From assembly GCF_036053395.1 (NCBI RefSeq), contig NZ_CP107942.1, forward strand, positions 248,001-312,000: 64,000 nt of DNA, read 5' to 3'. The notes below the pieces were generated by a model. The model was not told where the DNA came from. It did no database searches and worked only from the letters and a program-made list of their open reading frames with translations. Numbering within the stretch: the stretch's first letter is position 1; each line of letters begins with the position of its first letter. Source of the DNA: Actinoplanes sp. NBC_00393. Its GTDB lineage: Bacteria; Actinomycetota; Actinomycetes; Mycobacteriales; Micromonosporaceae. This document shows positions 1 to 8,261 of this stretch, piece after piece. Both the position numbers and the translations under genes were made by a program.

Positions 1-319
1 GCGCCCGCCAGCCGATGCCCTGCCCACGCCACTCCGGCAGCAGCACGATACCGATCTCCACGTGCCGGCCGGCCGCCCCGAACTGCCCCCACCGGTAACT
101 CACGAAGCCGGCCGCCACCGGCCCGGTCTCCACCTCGACGATCAGGCCGCCGTCGTCCTCACCCAGATAGCTGTCGGCGGCGAAGCGGCGATCGACCGTT
201 CCCGGGTCGCGGAATCCCGCCCAGTCCAGACCGATGAGCCCCGGCTCGGTCTTGAACCGCCGCAGCATGGCCAGGTCCTCCTCGCCCACCGGCCGCAGCC
301 GGATCGCCACCCCGGTCAC
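1..319 (-). CDS. GNAT-family N-acetyltransferase, 3' end outside the window
   Basis: Partial gene running off the left edge. The visible N-terminal ~106 residues read VTGVAIRLRPVGEEDLAMLR and continue to a motif-A-like segment (IGIVLLPEWRGQGIGWRA), which is the acetyl-CoA-binding R/Q-x-x-G-x-G/A loop of the GNAT fold. The layout resembles RimJ/RimL-type acetyltransferases, which acetylate protein N-termini or small amines; the substrate cannot be told. The GTG start at 319-317 overlaps the TGA of the upstream TetR gene (GTGA), so the two are probably co-transcribed and translationally coupled. Confidence 0.75.
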   Translation of the reverse strand, partial: MTGVAIRLRPVGEEDLAMLRRFKTEPGLIGLDWAGFRDPGTVDRRFAADSYLGEDDGGLIVEVETGPVAAGFVSYRWGQFGAAGRHVEIGIVLLPEWRGQGIGWRA

Positions 320-912
320 GAGAGGTAGGCCCCGGCTCGGGCAGCGGCGACCGCAGCCTCGGCGGCCCGGTCGGCCGCCGCCTCGTCCACCGCATCCCCG
401 CTGATCAACATCCGGTAGTAGAGCGGCGCCGACACCGACCGGATGACCTCCGCCGCGTCCGTACCCGCGGGCACCTCCCGCCGCTGCAACGCCTGCTCCA
501 CGCACGGCGCCCACTCCGCGATGCGCACCGCGTAGAAGCGGTGCAACGCCTCGGCAGCCCGGCTGTCACAGGTCGCCGCGACGATCACCGCCCGGAACAG
601 CGGACCCTGCCGGGCATCGCTCAGGGTGCGCTGCACGAGGCGCGCGTTCGCACGCAGATCTTCAATCAAAGACCCGGCATCGGTACGCGGTGACGACTGC
701 TCCGCCATGTCCTCGAGCAGATCGGCGACGAGCCCCGCTGCGCTTCCCCAGCGCCGGTAGACCGTCGTCTTGCCCACCACCGCCCGGCGGGCCACGTCCG
801 CGAGATCGAGCCGGTCGAAGCCGTGCTCGACGAGCGCGTCGGCGGCAGCGCTCAGCACAGCCGCCCGCACCCGGGCGGTACGCCCACCGGGCCGGATAGT
901 GCCGATCGTCAT
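316..912 (-). CDS. TetR/AcrR family transcriptional regulator
   Basis: 198-residue one-component repressor. The N-terminal helix-turn-helix (about residues 14-60) shows the TetR pattern: AAADALVEHGFDRLDLADVARRA followed by the recognition helix V-G-K-T-T-V-Y-R-R-W. The rest is an alpha-helical ligand-binding domain with no assignable ligand. It is divergent from an aldo/keto reductase at 991, and two GGAAC/GTTCC-type palindromes lie in the 78-bp gap, so autoregulation and control of the reductase are likely. A GNAT gene overlaps its stop by 4 bp, which places the acetyltransferase in the same transcript. The role inferred is inducible control of a small detoxification or metabolic unit; the inducer is unknown. 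Confidence 0.85.
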   Translation of the reverse strand: MTIGTIRPGGRTARVRAAVLSAAADALVEHGFDRLDLADVARRAVVGKTTVYRRWGSAAGLVADLLEDMAEQSSPRTDAGSLIEDLRANARLVQRTLSDARQGPLFRAVIVAATCDSRAAEALHRFYAVRIAEWAPCVEQALQRREVPAGTDAAEVIRSVSAPLYYRMLISGDAVDEAAADRAAEAAVAAARAGAYLS

Positions 913-916
913 AACG

Positions 917-975
917 GGACTCCAGTTCCATTAACCGTGCTAGCCTGACTCCGATACTAACGGAACCAGAGTTCC
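917..975. promoter_or_regulatory. Two TetR-type operator candidates in the divergent promoter region
   Basis: A perfect palindrome GGAAC-N4-GTTCC spans 962-975 just before the reductase ribosome site, and an imperfect relative (GGACTCCAGTTCC) spans 917-929 next to the TetR start. Both share the GTTCC half-site. Their placement over both start regions fits a TetR dimer site repressing both genes. This is inference from symmetry only. Confidence 0.5.
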
Positions 976-990
976 TTTAGGGAGGACCTC

Positions 991-2067
991 ATGGAATACC
1001 GACGACTGGGCGCATCCGGACTCACCGTCCCCGCCCTGAGCTTCGGCGCCGGCACCTTCGGCGGCTCCGGACCGCTGTTCAGCGCCTGGGGCGACACCGG
1101 CGCCCGCGAGGCCCAGCGCCTCGTCGACGTCTGCCTCGACGCCGGCATCACCATGTTCGACACCGCCGACGTCTACTCCGACGGCGCCTCCGAAGAGGTC
1201 CTGGGCCAAGCGATCAAGGGCCGGCGCGACCGCCTGCTGATCTCCACCAAGAGCGGGCTGCCCACCGGCGACGGACCCGGCGATTTCGGCACCTCCCGGG
1301 CGCGGTTGATCCGGTCGGTCGAGGCCGCCCTGCGCCGGCTCGGCACCGACCACATCGACCTGTTCCAGCTGCACGCCTTCGACGCCGGGACACCGGTCGA
1401 CGAGGTGGTCGCCGCCCTCGACGACCTGGTCCGGGCCGGCAAGATCCGCTACCTCGGCGCGTCCAACTTCGCCGGCTGGCAGCTCATGAAATCCCTCGCC
1501 GTCGCCGACCGCGACCACCGCACCCGCTATGCAGCGCACCAGGTCTATTACTCCCTCGCAGGCCGCGACTACGAGTGGGAACTGCTGCCACTCGGCCTCG
1601 ACCAGGGCGTCGGCGCCGTCGTCTGGAGCCCGCTCGGCTGGGGACGCCTCACCGGCAAGATCCGCCGCGGCGCCCCGCTGCCGGCCGGCAGCCGCCTGCA
1701 CGCCACCGCCGACTTCGGCCCGCCGGTCGACGACGAGCACCTGTTCCGCATCGTCGACGTCCTGGACGAAGTGTCCCGCGAGACCGGCCGGGCCATCCCG
1801 CAGATCGCGGTGAACTGGCTGCTGCAGCGACCCACTGTGGCCAGCGTCATCATCGGCGCCCGCAACGAGGAACAACTGCTGCAGAACATCGGCGCGGTCG
1901 GCTGGTCGCTCACCCCGGACCAGATCGCCCGCCTCGACGCGGTCAGCGAGCGCACCGCGCCGTACCCGTACTTCCCCTACCAGCGCCAGGAAGGCTTCGC
2001 CCGGCTCAACCCGTCGCCGCTCACGGACATGGGCCGCCCTCGCACACATCTATCACCTTCCCGGTGA
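991..2067 (+). CDS. Aldo/keto reductase
   Basis: 358-residue NADPH-dependent oxidoreductase of the AKR superfamily, a TIM barrel of usual length for the potassium-channel-beta-subunit-like/YghZ branch. The catalytic tetrad is visible: D57, Y62 (in TADVYSDGASEEVLG), K87 (STKSG) and H128 (FQLHAFD). The NADP-binding region near the C-terminus reads ASVIIGARNEEQLLQN. A ribosome site GGAGG sits 5 bases before the ATG. It likely reduces an aldehyde or ketone; the substrate is unknown. It is divergent from a TetR regulator with palindromes between them. Its last 47 bp overlap the 3' end of the convergent secreted hydrolase gene, which is unusual but both frames look genuine. Confidence 0.9.
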   Translation: MEYRRLGASGLTVPALSFGAGTFGGSGPLFSAWGDTGAREAQRLVDVCLDAGITMFDTADVYSDGASEEVLGQAIKGRRDRLLISTKSGLPTGDGPGDFGTSRARLIRSVEAALRRLGTDHIDLFQLHAFDAGTPVDEVVAALDDLVRAGKIRYLGASNFAGWQLMKSLAVADRDHRTRYAAHQVYYSLAGRDYEWELLPLGLDQGVGAVVWSPLGWGRLTGKIRRGAPLPAGSRLHATADFGPPVDDEHLFRIVDVLDEVSRETGRAIPQIAVNWLLQRPTVASVIIGARNEEQLLQNIGAVGWSLTPDQIARLDAVSERTAPYPYFPYQRQEGFARLNPSPLTDMGRPRTHLSPSR

Positions 2068-3832
2068 GCAGGAACGTCGCCTTCTGCAGCTGCGCGCTCG
2101 CCTGCGCACGCGGGAACTCGTGCGGATCAGGCCCGAATTCCGGGCCGGCGGCCAGGTTGGTCGGCGGCGGCGCCAGCGCCTGGCCGCTGTTCCACACCAC
2201 CAGAGCAGAGCCACGGTACGGGTACGCAGTGATCGGTTTGATCCCCCAGAACGGCACCACCTCGTCGGACCAGCCCGGTGCCAGCGCCGGCCGGTGGATC
2301 CGGGCCCCGATGGTCCGCGCCTGCACCTGGGCGGCGGCCGGCGAGACCTGCTGATCCGCGAAGGCCACGTGCATCAGCACCTGATGCGCCGGGGTGCGCG
2401 GCAGCGGGTCGCGGGTCAGATGCTGGGCGTACCCGTTGGCCTCGCCCCGGTCCCACAGCATCTGGATCAGCGCGAAGATCAGCTGCTGGTCGGCCTTGTC
2501 CGGGTAGGACTGGTCCATCAGCTGCTGGAACGGCGCGAAGGCGGTGCTGCGCTGCAACAGCGTGCTGTAGTTCATGCCGGGCACGCCGAGGACCGAGCGC
2601 TTCCAGTCCTGCGCGATCGCGGTGAGCGCGCCACCGTTGATGCCGCCCTGGCTGTTGCCGTCGTAGTGCAGCCCGCCGGCCCGGTCGATCAGGCTGCGGC
2701 CCGCGCTGTCCTGGAACGCGGGATGCGCGGCGAACCCGCCCGGCGCGATCATCGCCCGGCCCAGGAACAGGAAGTTCAGGAAGCTCTGCTGCAGCCGGTC
2801 CGGCACGGCCGGGAACGTGCTCAGATCGCTCCAGGTCTGCACGACGAACGGGATGTCGCCGGAGGACAATCCGATCCAGCTGGTCGCGCAGAACGTGAAC
2901 CGGTGGTCCTGCGACATCTGCTTCACGTTGCCGGCGTTGATCTCGGTGGGCGCGCCGAGCAGCCCGTGCCCGTAGAGCGAGAGATGCGCCGGCTGTTCGG
3001 CGCTGGCACTGCGCGGGATGTTGCAGACGAACTCGGCGGCGAGCGTCTGACCCGAGGTGGCCGGCAGGCCGTCCGGTCCGTAGGTCAGGCGGGCGCCGGG
3101 TCCGCCCGTACCGGTCAGATAGCTCGGAACCGTGACCGTGCCGCGGACCTGGCGCGCGATGCGGGTGTCCTGCTCGGGGGCGTAGTCGGTGACCTGGCCG
3201 ACGGTGAACGCCGGCGCCCGCCGGCCGAGGGCGCCGAAGGCGTCGTCGCGCATCCGCAGCACCCGGCCGGTCAGCCCGCGCTCGCTGGCGACGGTGAAAC
3301 TCCAGGTCATCGGCCGGATCAGCTTTCCGGCCTGGTCGCGCAGACCGCGCAGGACGACGACATACCGGGTCGCTTCCTGCAACGCCACCGCCGGCCGGAT
3401 GATCAGCAACGGCTCGGCCGCGGCATGCGCGTCCAGCTCCGCCCAATACGGCGTGCGATGCCCGGTACGGGTGTTCAGCAGCAGGATCGGCGAGTTGGGC
3501 GCGAGCGACCGCCCGATATCGGTGACCGGCGCGATACCACTGGCCGCCGGATCGAGTCCCGGCACGTGCGCCAGGATCGGCGTGCCCGGGCTGAAGCCGT
3601 CCTGCCGGTTCCACTCGGTGGGGTCGATGTGCTTACCGGCCACATTGGCCGGCAGCGCGTCGGCCGGGAAGTGCACCCGCAGCCCGGTCGGGCTGGTCCG
3701 GTCGCGGACCGTGAACCGGTCGCTGGGAAACGGCAGCAGGCCGGTCGCCGGCTGATGGTCGGAGGCGACCGCGACGCCGGCCGGCGCCACGCCGACCAGC
3801 ACGGCAACGGTCAGCAGCAGAAGTCGTCGCAT
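2021..3832 (-). CDS. Secreted alpha/beta-hydrolase-like protein (virulence-factor lipase-like)
   Basis: About 603 residues with a Sec signal peptide (MRRLLLLTVAVLVGVAPAGVAVA, probable cleavage after ASA-like VAVAS). The mature N-terminal half carries the pattern LPFPSDRFTVRD...TGLRVHFP...DPTEWNRQDGFSPGTPI, seen in large secreted proteins annotated as lipase-like with an Ig-like front domain. A nucleophile elbow G-N-S-Q-G-G occurs in the second half (YDGNSQGGINGG), consistent with a serine hydrolase. The ATG at 3832 is preferred over the upstream GTG at 3856 because AAGGGGG lies about 9 bases ahead of it and the signal peptide then starts directly. Substrate unknown; probably an extracellular ester or lipid. 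Confidence 0.7.
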   Translation of the reverse strand: MRRLLLLTVAVLVGVAPAGVAVASDHQPATGLLPFPSDRFTVRDRTSPTGLRVHFPADALPANVAGKHIDPTEWNRQDGFSPGTPILAHVPGLDPAASGIAPVTDIGRSLAPNSPILLLNTRTGHRTPYWAELDAHAAAEPLLIIRPAVALQEATRYVVVLRGLRDQAGKLIRPMTWSFTVASERGLTGRVLRMRDDAFGALGRRAPAFTVGQVTDYAPEQDTRIARQVRGTVTVPSYLTGTGGPGARLTYGPDGLPATSGQTLAAEFVCNIPRSASAEQPAHLSLYGHGLLGAPTEINAGNVKQMSQDHRFTFCATSWIGLSSGDIPFVVQTWSDLSTFPAVPDRLQQSFLNFLFLGRAMIAPGGFAAHPAFQDSAGRSLIDRAGGLHYDGNSQGGINGGALTAIAQDWKRSVLGVPGMNYSTLLQRSTAFAPFQQLMDQSYPDKADQQLIFALIQMLWDRGEANGYAQHLTRDPLPRTPAHQVLMHVAFADQQVSPAAAQVQARTIGARIHRPALAPGWSDEVVPFWGIKPITAYPYRGSALVVWNSGQALAPPPTNLAAGPEFGPDPHEFPRAQASAQLQKATFLLTGKVIDVCEGGPCP

Positions 3833-3914
3833 CACGGGGTACCCCCTTGAACCCACAGTGGTGACGATCCATGTCTACATTTCTTCGATCCGGATGTCAC
3901 CAGGCGGCCGTGCC

Positions 3915-4433
3915 GTGAGTCTTACCTTCGTGACTTCCGAACCGGATCTCCGCGACGTGTACGCCGCCTCGGCCGGCCGGCTCGTCGCCCAGCTGTACGG
4001 CATGACCGGTGACTTCGCCGAAGCGCAGGACGCCGTGCAGGAGGCGTTCGCCCGGGCGCTGAGCCGGCCGTCGCGCATCCGTGGGGTGGACAACCCCGAG
4101 GCGTGGCTGCGCCGGGTGGCGATGAACATCGCCCGGTCCCGGCACCGGCGCCGCGCGCTGTTCGACCGGATCGCCCGCTCGGGACGCCTCGACGCGGACG
4201 ACATCGTCCCGCCGATCTCGCCGGATCACGTCGCGCTGGTCACCGCGCTGCAGCGGCTGCCCCGGGCGATCCGGGAGACCGTGGTCCTGCATCACCTGGC
4301 CGATCTGCCGGTCGCCGAAGTCGCGACCGCCCTCGGCTGCACCGCCGACACCGTGAAGACCCGGCTCGTCCGCGGGCGCCGCGCGCTCGCCCAGCACCTG
4401 CAGGAGATCGAGATGGAGTCCAGCCGTGCCTGA
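3915..4433 (+). CDS. ECF RNA polymerase sigma factor, SigE-like actinobacterial type
   Basis: About 172 residues. Region 2 (SAGRLVAQLYGMTGDFAEAQDAVQEAFARAL, then NPEAWLRRVAMNIARSRHRR) and region 4 (LPRAIRETVVLHHLADLPVAEVATALGCTADTVKTRLVRGRRAL) are complete, giving a two-domain group IV sigma factor. The start is uncertain: ATG 3894, GTG 3915 and GTG 3930 are all in frame, and none has a strong ribosome site. The stop overlaps the next gene by 8 bp. That gene encodes a single-pass membrane protein instead of a standard zinc anti-sigma factor, so it is the best candidate for its partner or main target. The signal sensed is unknown. Confidence 0.85.
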   Translation: MSLTFVTSEPDLRDVYAASAGRLVAQLYGMTGDFAEAQDAVQEAFARALSRPSRIRGVDNPEAWLRRVAMNIARSRHRRRALFDRIARSGRLDADDIVPPISPDHVALVTALQRLPRAIRETVVLHHLADLPVAEVATALGCTADTVKTRLVRGRRALAQHLQEIEMESSRA

Positions 4434-5793
4434 CGACGAGCTCAACGCCGACTTCGCCGGTCTGGCCCGGGCCGCGGCGAACGCCTTCAAGCCGCACTTC
4501 GCGGACGTGGAGGCGCGGGCCGCCCGCCGCCGGCGCCGCCTGCGCACGCTCAGCGCCGGCCTGCTCGCACTGGGCGTCTCCGCAGGCGGGGGTACGGCCC
4601 TCGCGCTCACCGCCGACCGCACGCCCACCCCGGTCGTCACGCCCACGCTCGGGCCGTTCCGCACCTCGTACGCGCCCGCGCCCGGCTCGTCCCGGGTCCC
4701 GCAAGCGCAGCCCAGTTACGTCCGGATCGGACCGGGCGCATTCGACGTCGCCGAACCCGACAAACCGTTGACCGGCATCTTCACCCAGATGTTCGCCGGT
4801 GACCTGGACCACCTCTACCTCGAGTACCGCGACTGCGAAGGCAAGAAGTGCCGCTCGATGCTCGCGTCCAGCAGCGACCGCGGGCGCACCTGGCGCAAGA
4901 CGCCCATGCACCCCGACGTGCAACAGCACAAGCGGTACGGCGCGCTCGTGCTGGCCCACGGCAACCTCGTGGTCGCCGCGGACGGGACGATCACCCGATC
5001 CGGCTTCGACACGACGCAACCTCCCGCCTCCTACCTGGTGAGCACCGACGGCGGGACGACCTGGAAGCGTTCGGCGATGCGCAAGGTGGAGACTCTCCCG
5101 GCGGACGCGACCGTCTACATCCCGAGCAGCGAGTGGATCGCGGCCGTGAACCCGGCCACCGGCGACATGACCTGGATCAAACCGTCGCTACCGCGTTTCC
5201 CCGGCAGCCTGTGGTCCTTCGCGATGCCGATCGACAATCAGCCCAGCAGTGGCATCTGGATGCTGGACCGCCAGCCGATGCCGGTCTCCAGCCCCGGCCC
5301 CAGTCCGGGCGCAGAGGTGCGGCGGGAGAGCAAACTGATCGTGCTGGTCAGCCGCGACGGCGGCAAGACCTGGGACGTCCGGGTCCTGCCGGACACCGAG
5401 CAGGACGGCGTCAACAGCGGAATGCTGACCACGGTCGACGGCCAGACCCTCTACCTCGCCGACCGGCTCGACGGCGGCGCCGGCGTGCAACTGCACTCCA
5501 GCACCGACGGCGGCCAGACCTGGCAGACCGGCGCCCGCCTCGACCTCGGCGGCCCGATGCTGTCGCTGCTGCCGCTGGGCGGCGGCAACGTCCAGATCGA
5601 AAGCCCGAAGGACACGCTGCGCAGCACCGACGGCGGCCGCACGTTCACCAGGGTCGGCGAATCACTGGGGGCCCGCGCCTACGCGCTGCCGGGCGGCGGC
5701 TACGCCATTCCGACCAACAACAACGAGGCCAGCATCTGGCTCTCCGAGGACGGCGCCTCCTGGACGTACGTCCCCCGGCCGGAAGTCCCCTGA
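4426..5793 (+). CDS. Membrane-anchored Asp-box (sialidase-like propeller) protein linked to ECF sigma
   Basis: 455 residues. The first ~45 are cytoplasmic and include an Arg-rich stretch (ARRRRRLR), followed by one hydrophobic helix (TLSAGLLALGVSAGGGTALAL) and a Pro/Thr-rich linker. The exported part has at least six Asp-box motifs of type S-x-D-x-G-x-T-W (SSDRGRTWRKT, STDGGTTWKRS, SRDGGKTWDVR, STDGGQTWQTG, STDGGRTFTR, SEDGASWTY), the hallmark of BNR/sialidase-type beta-propellers. The sialidase catalytic Arg triad and FRIP motif are not evident, so it is more likely a binding or sensing propeller. GTG start at 4426 lies inside the sigma gene, so it is translationally coupled. An anti-sigma-like role for the short cytoplasmic tail is inference. 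Confidence 0.7.
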   Translation: MPDDELNADFAGLARAAANAFKPHFADVEARAARRRRRLRTLSAGLLALGVSAGGGTALALTADRTPTPVVTPTLGPFRTSYAPAPGSSRVPQAQPSYVRIGPGAFDVAEPDKPLTGIFTQMFAGDLDHLYLEYRDCEGKKCRSMLASSSDRGRTWRKTPMHPDVQQHKRYGALVLAHGNLVVAADGTITRSGFDTTQPPASYLVSTDGGTTWKRSAMRKVETLPADATVYIPSSEWIAAVNPATGDMTWIKPSLPRFPGSLWSFAMPIDNQPSSGIWMLDRQPMPVSSPGPSPGAEVRRESKLIVLVSRDGGKTWDVRVLPDTEQDGVNSGMLTTVDGQTLYLADRLDGGAGVQLHSSTDGGQTWQTGARLDLGGPMLSLLPLGGGNVQIESPKDTLRSTDGGRTFTRVGESLGARAYALPGGGYAIPTNNNEASIWLSEDGASWTYVPRPEVP

Positions 5794-5800
5794 CCCGCGA

Positions 5801-5836
5801 CGGCGCCGCCCTCGGCATCGGGGGAGGGCGGCGCCG
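5801..5836. terminator. Strong hairpin terminator
   Basis: Perfect 13-bp inverted repeat (arms 5801-5813 and 5824-5836, loop 10 nt) beginning 8 bases after the stop of the Asp-box gene. The right side is not T-rich, as is common in high-GC actinomycetes. Confidence 0.7.
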
Positions 5837-5863
5837 TGATGCGGCAGCGCATACGATCCGGCC

Positions 5864-6763
5864 GTGGTTGTGGAGATCCGGGAGAAGACCGCTGCCGATG
5901 CCGCTGCCTGCCTCGAACTGGTGACGCGTGTGCACCATGCCGACGGCTATCCGATGCGCCTCGATCCGGGCTTCCTCACCCCGGTCGCCGGGCGGGAAGC
6001 AGGCGCCTGGGTGGCCGAGTCGGACGGTGTCATCGTCGGGCACGTCGCGCTGCGCACCCCGGCCGAGAGCCCGACCCTGGACGTCGCCGCCCGTGCCACC
6101 GGTCTCCCGGTCGACCGGCTCGCGCTGGTGGCCCGGCTCTTCGTCGCCCCGGAGCAGCGCCGTACCGGTCTCGGCCGCCGTCTGCTGCGGCACGCCACCG
6201 CTGAAGCGCCGAAGCTCGGCCGGCGTGCCGTCCTCGACGTCGGTCAGCGCCTGGGACCGGCGGTCGCCCTCTACGAGTCCGAGGGCTGGGAGCGCGTCGG
6301 CGAACTGCACGAGCCGCTCGACGCGGACACCGTGCTCGACCTGTGGGTCTACGTCAGCCCCGAACCTCCGGTCCGGGTCATCGACGGCGCGGCGTTCGAC
6401 GATTTCGACGGTTTCGTCGGCGAGTTCAATACGCTGCTCTGCCACCACACCTGGAACGGGAACCTGGACGCCTTCAACGACATCCTGCGCGGTGGTTTCG
6501 GCACGCCGGAGACCACCTGGACGCTGCGGTGGGTCGACTCGGAACGGTCCCGCAGCGTGCTCGGCCATCCGGCGATGGCCCACTGGCTGCGACGGACCCT
6601 GCAGTCCTGCCACCCCACCAACCGGGCCGGCATCGAGGCACGGCTCCGCGCCGCGCAACGTGGGGAAGGGGAGACCCTGTTCGACCTGATCGTCGAGATC
6701 ATCCGCGAGCATGCCCCGGACGGCGAGGAGACCGGCTACCGCATCATCCTCGAGCTGGCCTGA
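5864..6763 (+). CDS. GNAT acetyltransferase fused to a barstar-family domain
   Basis: 299 residues with two unrelated domains in one uninterrupted frame. Residues 1-160 are a GNAT acetyltransferase (motif A LFVAPEQRRTGLGRRLL at 92-108, then a C-terminal ALYESEGWERVG motif). Residues ~170-299 match the barstar ribonuclease-inhibitor family: an IDG...F strand-helix start, then W-N-G-N-L-D-A-F-N-D-I-L, in which D202 and D206 correspond to barstar Asp35 and Asp39 that block the barnase active site. No stop, frameshift or low-complexity linker separates them. A TANNNT box (TACGAT, 5852-5857) lies exactly 6 bases before the GTG, suggesting a leaderless mRNA. No barnase-like gene is adjacent. Function is unknown; protection against a secreted RNase coupled to acetylation is speculation. 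Confidence 0.8.
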   Translation: MVVEIREKTAADAAACLELVTRVHHADGYPMRLDPGFLTPVAGREAGAWVAESDGVIVGHVALRTPAESPTLDVAARATGLPVDRLALVARLFVAPEQRRTGLGRRLLRHATAEAPKLGRRAVLDVGQRLGPAVALYESEGWERVGELHEPLDADTVLDLWVYVSPEPPVRVIDGAAFDDFDGFVGEFNTLLCHHTWNGNLDAFNDILRGGFGTPETTWTLRWVDSERSRSVLGHPAMAHWLRRTLQSCHPTNRAGIEARLRAAQRGEGETLFDLIVEIIREHAPDGEETGYRIILELA

Positions 6764-6773
6764 CCGAAAGGGA

Positions 6774-8198
6774 CTACACGGCCATCGGCGGCGGGTAGGT
6801 GGCCTGGCTGGGCCGGGCCTGATACTCCCGCCACGCGGCCGCCAGCCGGCGGACCGCTTCGCTCAACTCCTGCGGCTCGGCCAGGAAGTGCAGCCGCAGG
6901 TATCCGTCGCCTGCTCCGGTGGGGTCCAGGCCGGCGCCGGGCAGCACCGCCACACCGTGCCGCAGCGCCTGCTGCGCGAACGACCGCCCGTCCCCGTGCG
7001 GCAGCCGCACCCACAGCGTCTGCCCGCCCGGGACCGCCGGCGCCTCCCACGACGGCAGATGCCGGGCCAACTCAGACCGCAAATGATCGTGGCGGGCCCG
7101 GCGCTCCAGGGCGGTCCGCCGCATCAGCGGAGCAAGGCGGGGAAGCAGGTCGGCGGCAGCCAGCTGGGCCGGGACGTTGCCACCGAGATCCAGCACGGTA
7201 CGCATCCGCGCCAGCCGGGCGATCACCGAGGCGGGTGCGCGTACCCAGCCGACGCGCAGGCCGCCCCACGCGACCTTGCTCAGCGACCCGATGCTGATCA
7301 CGTCGTCGTGGTGGGCGGCGATCGGCGGCGGCACCGGCACGTCCGGGAAGCCCAGGTCGGCGAGGGCCTCGTCCTCGATCAGCGGGATCCCGGCCGCGGC
7401 GGACGCTTGCGCGAGCCGCTGCCGGACCGGGGACGGCAGGACGGTTCCGGTGGGATTGTGGAAGGTGCTTACGGCGTACGCAAGCACGGGTTTCTGCTCC
7501 TGCAGTGCGGAAGCGAAGCCACTCAGGGTGACCGGCAGCGTGCGCAGCACCGCGCCCTCCTCGCGGAACGCCTCGAGCGCCCCGAAGTAGGTCGGCGCCT
7601 GCACGAGCACCCGGTCGCCGGGCCGGATCAAGGCCCTGGCCAGTAGCGTCAGGGCCTGCTGGCCGCCGGTGGTGACCAGGATCCGGTCGGGGTCGCAGGC
7701 CAGTCCGCGAGCCGTGTAACGATCCGCGATGGCCTCACGCAGGGTGAGGTGTCCCATCGGGTGGTAGCCGATGTCGCCGGCGATGCCGGCCAGTTGGGGG
7801 AGCGTGCGCGTGTACGCCGAGATCAGCTCCTCCGGTGGCGCGTCCGGCGCCGCGCAGGCCAGCATGATCACGCCGTCGCGGGGTTCGAGCAGGTGCAGGA
7901 AGGCCGGCGCCTCGGTGGTCGGGCGGGAGGTGGCGACCGGCGGCCCGGCCACCCGGGTCCCGCTGCCCTGCCGCCGCACGATGCGCCCCTCGCCGCACAG
8001 CAGGTCGTAGGCCGCGACGACCGTGCTGCGGCCCACGGAAAGCGCCGTTGCCAGGACCCGATCCGGTGGCAGGAGCGCGCCCGGCGGCAGCTCGCCCTCG
8101 TCGATCAGGGTACGGATCCGGGCCGCGAGCAGCAGATACAGCGCGCCGCGCCCGGACGACCACCGCCCGAGACGCTCGACCAGACTGATTGGCTCCAT
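6774..8198 (-). CDS. MocR/PdxR-type GntR regulator with aminotransferase domain
   Basis: 474 residues. The N-terminal winged helix (residues ~15-85, ALYLLLAARIRTLIDEGELPPGALLPPDRVLATALSVGRSTVVAAYDLL) is of GntR type. The remainder is a fold-type I PLP aminotransferase domain with the PLP lysine in SLSKVAWGGLRVGW. This is the MocR architecture, in which PLP or an amino-acid adduct modulates DNA binding. It is divergent from a class I/II aminotransferase at 8262, and symmetric elements lie between, so that gene is the likely target. The 3' end meets the GNAT-barstar gene with a 10-bp gap. Confidence 0.9.
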   Translation of the reverse strand: MEPISLVERLGRWSSGRGALYLLLAARIRTLIDEGELPPGALLPPDRVLATALSVGRSTVVAAYDLLCGEGRIVRRQGSGTRVAGPPVATSRPTTEAPAFLHLLEPRDGVIMLACAAPDAPPEELISAYTRTLPQLAGIAGDIGYHPMGHLTLREAIADRYTARGLACDPDRILVTTGGQQALTLLARALIRPGDRVLVQAPTYFGALEAFREEGAVLRTLPVTLSGFASALQEQKPVLAYAVSTFHNPTGTVLPSPVRQRLAQASAAAGIPLIEDEALADLGFPDVPVPPPIAAHHDDVISIGSLSKVAWGGLRVGWVRAPASVIARLARMRTVLDLGGNVPAQLAAADLLPRLAPLMRRTALERRARHDHLRSELARHLPSWEAPAVPGGQTLWVRLPHGDGRSFAQQALRHGVAVLPGAGLDPTGAGDGYLRLHFLAEPQELSEAVRRLAAAWREYQARPSQATYPPPMAV

Positions 8199-8241
8199 CA
8201 GCAGACCAATCTAGCGGCATTGGCTCTGCCGATCGAGAGCC
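8188..8241. promoter_or_regulatory. MocR operator candidates between divergent genes
   Basis: ATTGGCTC occurs twice as a direct repeat (8188-8195 and 8219-8226, 31 bp apart, about three helical turns). The second copy also forms two nested inverted repeats: CCAAT-N8-ATTGG (8206-8223) and GGCTCT-N8-AGAGCC (8222-8241). MocR proteins are known to bind direct plus inverted half-sites, so this fits as the operator. Assignment is inferred. Confidence 0.5.
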
Positions 8242-8261
8242 GTAATGCCGACGATGGGTTC

